Of a stretch of 8,806 nucleotides of DNA, positions 5,951-8,806 are shown piece by piece. Made by a program: the position numbers and the translations under genes. The notes beneath the pieces are model-generated. The model saw only the letters and a program-made list of their open reading frames with translations. It had not been told where the DNA came from and searched no databases. This DNA is from Planctomycetaceae bacterium (lineage in GTDB: Bacteria; Planctomycetota; Planctomycetia; Isosphaerales; Isosphaeraceae), in contig JAFANO010000418.1 in the NCBI GenBank assembly GCA_019232645.1, positions 1 through 8,806 on the forward strand. Reading direction: 5' to 3'. Each line of letters starts with the position of its first letter. The first letter of the stretch is position 1.

Positions 5951-8806
5951 TCACGAGACAATCTCCGCGAGAGCCAGCTTGAGCCGATTGATCTGGATTT
6001 CCAGTGCCTTGTAGGCATCTTCAACATCGGTCAGGCCGCCTTCCCGGCCCATTGACTCCAGCGTCTGCGCCGCCTCGAAGGCAGCGGCCACGTCGAACAC
6101 CCCGACCGCCCCCTTAAGCGAGTGGGCGGTGCAGACCACGTTCGACGCCTCCCCGCGGTCAATCGCGGCGCGGATCTGGGTCATCGATTGCGACGCTTCC
6201 TCCTGAAACACGCCGATGATTTTCTTGAGATTTTCCCAGTTGCCTCCGACCCGATGGAGCAGCGTGGCTCGATCCAGTAGCGGTACCGCGGCCGCTCCGG
6301 GAGCGACTGTGGGCTGGACCCGGGAGACCGGAGAGACGACGCCCGCGGCTGCCGTGGGCACGAGGTCGGCGATCGCCTGGAAGAGTTCCTTGGCCTGGAT
6401 CGGCTTGGAGACATAACCGTCCATACCCGCCTCCAGGCAGTGCTCCCGGTCGCCCTTGATGGCATGGGCGGTCATGGCGATGATGGGGATGTGCCGGCTC
6501 GACCCTTTTTCCTGATCGCGGATGCGGGCAGTGACCTCCAAGCCATCCATTCCGGGCATCTGCACATCCATCAGGATCAGGTCGAACGGCTGCCGCTCCC
6601 AGGCGGCGAGCGCCTCCTTGCCGTTGCCGGCGACGACCACCGTGTGCCCTTTCTTCTCGAGGAGGATGACCGCCAGCGTCTGATTGACGGCGTTGTCCTC
6701 GGCCAGCAGAATCCGAAGGCCCTGCAACGGGACCGACGACTCTCGCGGGCCGATATGACGGCCTCCGACGGTCAGGTCCCCACGCGTTTCCTTGACGGAG
6801 GACGTGCTCAAGGCCGTCATGATGGCGTCCAGCAGCTCCGATTGCTTGATGGGCTTGATCAGGTACGAGCTCACCCCCAACTGCCGGCAGCGCGCGATGT
6901 CCCGCGACTGGTCGGCGGACGAGAGCATCAACAGCGAGGCCCCGTCCAAACTGGGGTGCTGTTTGATCTCTTCGATCAGGGTGAAGCCGTCCATCTCCGG
7001 CATCACCGCATCCGCGAGCACCAAGGCGAAGGGTTCACCGAAGGCGGCCGCTCGCTTCATCTCCGCCAACGCGGCTCGGCCGTCCGCGACGGCCTTCGGT
7101 TTCATGTGCCACTTGGTCAGGATCTCCTCCAGGATCCGACGGTTGGTCGCGTTATCGTCCACGACCAGCACGGGCAGGTCGTGCACGCTGGTCGGCTCGA
7201 CGGCCGCCGGCGCCGCTCGCGCGTTCCTCCGCACGCCGAGCCGCACGGTGAAGTGGAACGTGCTCCCCCGGCCGACCTCGCTCTCGACCCAGATTCGCCC
7301 GCCCATCATCGCGACGAGCTTGGACGAAATCGTCAGGCCCAGCCCGGTGCCGCCGTACTGCCGGGTCGTGGAGCTATCGGCTTGCGTGAACGCCTCGAAA
7401 ATCAGGCCCTGCCTCTCCCGGGGAATGCCGACTCCCGTGTCGGCCACTCGTAAGTGGAGGCAGACCTCATCCCGCGCTTGCGACTCCTTCTCGACCGAGA
7501 CGATCACTTCGCCGCTCTCGGTGAACTTGATCGCGTTGCCGACCAGGTTGACAACGACCTGGCGGAGCCTCCCCGGATCGCCCACGAGCGCCTCGGGCAC
7601 GTCGGAAGCGATGTGACAGGCCAATTCGAGCTGTTTCTTATGGGCCCGAAGCGCCAGCGCCTTCACCGTGTTGCCGAGGCTCTCGTGCAGGGAGAAGTCG
7701 ATCGCCTCGAGGTCGAGCCTGCCCGCCTCGATCTTCGAGAGGTCGAGGATGTCGTTGATCAGCGTCAAGAGCGAATCGGCCGACTCTTTCACCAGCTCGA
7801 GGTATTGCCGCTGCTCAGGCGTGAGATCGGTATCGAGCGTCAGCTCGGTCATGCCGATGATGGCATTCATCGGCGTGCGGATTTCGTGGCTCATGGTGGC
7901 CAGGAACGTGCTCTTGGCGTTGGTGGCCTGCTCGGCGGCTTCTTTGGCCACGCGCACCTCCGCCTCCGCCGCCTGGGCTCGGGCGTTTTCCTCCCGGGCC
8001 TGCGCCCACTCGGCCCGCAGGCGCGTAGCGATCTTGTTGAAGGAGGTCGCGACCTGGCCCAACTCGTCCCTGGTCTCCAGGGTGATGACCTGATCCACCG
8101 AGCCGTTGAGCATGCGTTCCGAGGCCTCCCTCAGGCGACCCACGGTGCTCATGACGCCGGAATAAATGGCCATCAAGAGATAAACGACCAACAGCAGCGT
8201 CACCAGCGCGAAGCCCTGCGCGAGATACTTCTTCTGGGCAAACCCGTCGATGCGGGCCTGCAACAGGCTGTCCAGAGAGATGACGGATCGGTCCCAGAGG
8301 GCAAAGTTTGCCTCCAGGCTTTGCTGAACGAAACGGTCGTAGTCGTCCGGCTGGATGGTGATCGTGTGGGCCTTGATGACGTCGCTGTCGATCGCATGCA
8401 GGAACGCGTCCGTGGCGGCCAAGTGGTCGCGCAGCGGTTGTTCCAGGCTGGCTTTCAGGTTGGCCGCGGGATTGTTACGGAACGCCACGTCCAGTCCCTT
8501 TCGGGTCTCCTCCCAATTGGAGCGCAATAGGCCGGCCAGACGGATGAATTCCGTCCTTTCCTCCGCCGTGGGCGGCTTGCCGGTGACGATACCCTTCCTG
8601 CCCAACAACCTTGCTTGGGCCAACAGGTCTTGACTTTGAGGCAGCTTGAGGAGTATGGCATCCATCACATAATAGCTATCCAGGTCGGGGTCCAAGATGA
8701 GGTTCGAGGTATTGCCCACGTGCGCAACCAGGGCCCGAATGTCCATAAGCAGTTGCGTGTGCAGATCATCACAGTCGCTGGCTTCCAGACCGAGCAGCTT
8801 CGCTCT
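5951..8806 (-). CDS. Hybrid sensor histidine kinase with two receiver domains and a C-terminal HPt domain (5' end cut by window edge)
   Basis: The frame is open to the right edge, so the true start and first membrane helix lie outside. Residues are numbered from the Met codon at 8746; 20 more in-frame codons precede it in the window. Residues 1-173 are a helical, probably extracytoplasmic sensor with [16 protein letters not shown] at 15-30. A membrane helix follows (about 178-198), then HAMP (about 201-247) and a coiled-coil stretch rich in Ala/Glu. HisKA has TMSHEIRTP with His287. The ATPase domain has NLVGNAIKF (Asn404), ADTGVGIP (435-442) and YGGTGLGL (464-471). REC1 has VVDD, acceptor Asp579 and Lys631. 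REC2 has AEDN, acceptor Asp727 and Lys781. The HPt domain has TAHSLKGA with His875. All phosphorelay residues are present, so a His-Asp-His relay to an unlinked regulator is expected, as in BarA-type kinases. The ligand is unknown. No cognate regulator gene lies in the window. Confidence 0.93.
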   Translation of the reverse strand, partial: RAKLLGLEASDCDDLHTQLLMDIRALVAHVGNTSNLILDPDLDSYYVMDAILLKLPQSQDLLAQARLLGRKGIVTGKPPTAEERTEFIRLAGLLRSNWEETRKGLDVAFRNNPAANLKASLEQPLRDHLAATDAFLHAIDSDVIKAHTITIQPDDYDRFVQQSLEANFALWDRSVISLDSLLQARIDGFAQKKYLAQGFALVTLLLVVYLLMAIYSGVMSTVGRLREASERMLNGSVDQVITLETRDELGQVATSFNKIATRLRAEWAQAREENARAQAAEAEVRVAKEAAEQATNAKSTFLATMSHEIRTPMNAIIGMTELTLDTDLTPEQRQYLELVKESADSLLTLINDILDLSKIEAGRLDLEAIDFSLHESLGNTVKALALRAHKKQLELACHIASDVPEALVGDPGRLRQVVVNLVGNAIKFTESGEVIVSVEKESQARDEVCLHLRVADTGVGIPRERQGLIFEAFTQADSSTTRQYGGTGLGLTISSKLVAMMGGRIWVESEVGRGSTFHFTVRLGVRRNARAAPAAVEPTSVHDLPVLVVDDNATNRRILEEILTKWHMKPKAVADGRAALAEMKRAAAFGEPFALVLADAVMPEMDGFTLIEEIKQHPSLDGASLLMLSSADQSRDIARCRQLGVSSYLIKPIKQSELLDAIMTALSTSSVKETRGDLTVGGRHIGPRESSVPLQGLRILLAEDNAVNQTLAVILLEKKGHTVVVAGNGKEALAAWERQPFDLILMDVQMPGMDGLEVTARIRDQEKGSSRHIPIIAMTAHAIKGDREHCLEAGMDGYVSKPIQAKELFQAIADLVPTAAAGVVSPVSRVQPTVAPGAAAVPLLDRATLLHRVGGNWENLKKIIGVFQEEASQSMTQIRAAIDRGEASNVVCTAHSLKGAVGVFDVAAAFEAAQTLESMGREGGLTDVEDAYKALEIQINRLKLALAEIVS

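Noticed and set aside
5694..5954. 86-codon minus-strand frame coupled by GTGA to the kinase stop
   Set aside because: The overlap is typical of coupled genes, but third-position GC is only about 58 percent, the composition is unlike the neighbours, there is no family resemblance, and GTGA overlaps arise by chance.
1..8806. CRISPR arrays, defence genes, integrases, tRNA or rRNA genes
   Set aside because: I saw no repeat-spacer pattern, no recognisable recombinase or nuclease families, and no tRNA-like cloverleaf. The window is largely ordinary metabolic and signalling genes.

Overview
The window is GC-rich and almost everything in it is read from the minus strand. Its composition, a broad family of membrane-anchored SGNH proteins and a large hybrid histidine kinase suggest a planctomycete (perhaps an Isosphaeraceae relative). 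That taxonomic guess is an inference from protein style and not a demonstrated assignment.

Layout, in the direction of minus-strand transcription. (1) 8806-5951: the C-terminal 951 residues of a multi-domain hybrid sensor histidine kinase (sensor, TM, HAMP, HisKA, HATPase, two REC domains, HPt); its N-terminus lies beyond the right edge. (2) 5950-5604: about 350 bases with no convincing gene, holding a weak candidate promoter. (3) 5603-4449: an SGNH/GDSL-like protein with an N-terminal membrane anchor. (4) 4448-4094: an intergenic stretch with a small plus-strand coding-like remnant (4187-4396), a plausible promoter, an operator-like dyad around its -10 element, and a hairpin containing the ribosome-binding site of the next gene. 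(5) 4093-1: a corrin-ring biosynthesis operon, cbiX - cbiL/cobI - cbiH-cbiC fusion - cbiD, running off the left edge.

The operon genes fit the oxygen-independent (cobalt-early) branch of vitamin B12 synthesis. CbiX inserts cobalt into sirohydrochlorin. CbiL methylates C-20. The CbiH half contracts the ring and methylates C-17. CbiD methylates C-1. The CbiC half moves the C-11 methyl to C-12 at the end of the series. CbiX and CbiD are the two markers of that branch. The main points for a second look are the CbiH-CbiC fusion, which joins two non-consecutive pathway steps; the long CbiX with a CxxC motif, His/Asp-rich tail and extra C-terminus; and the compact candidate control region in front of cbiX, which has no recognisable cobalamin riboswitch. 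I did not find a clearly new defence or mobile system in this window.
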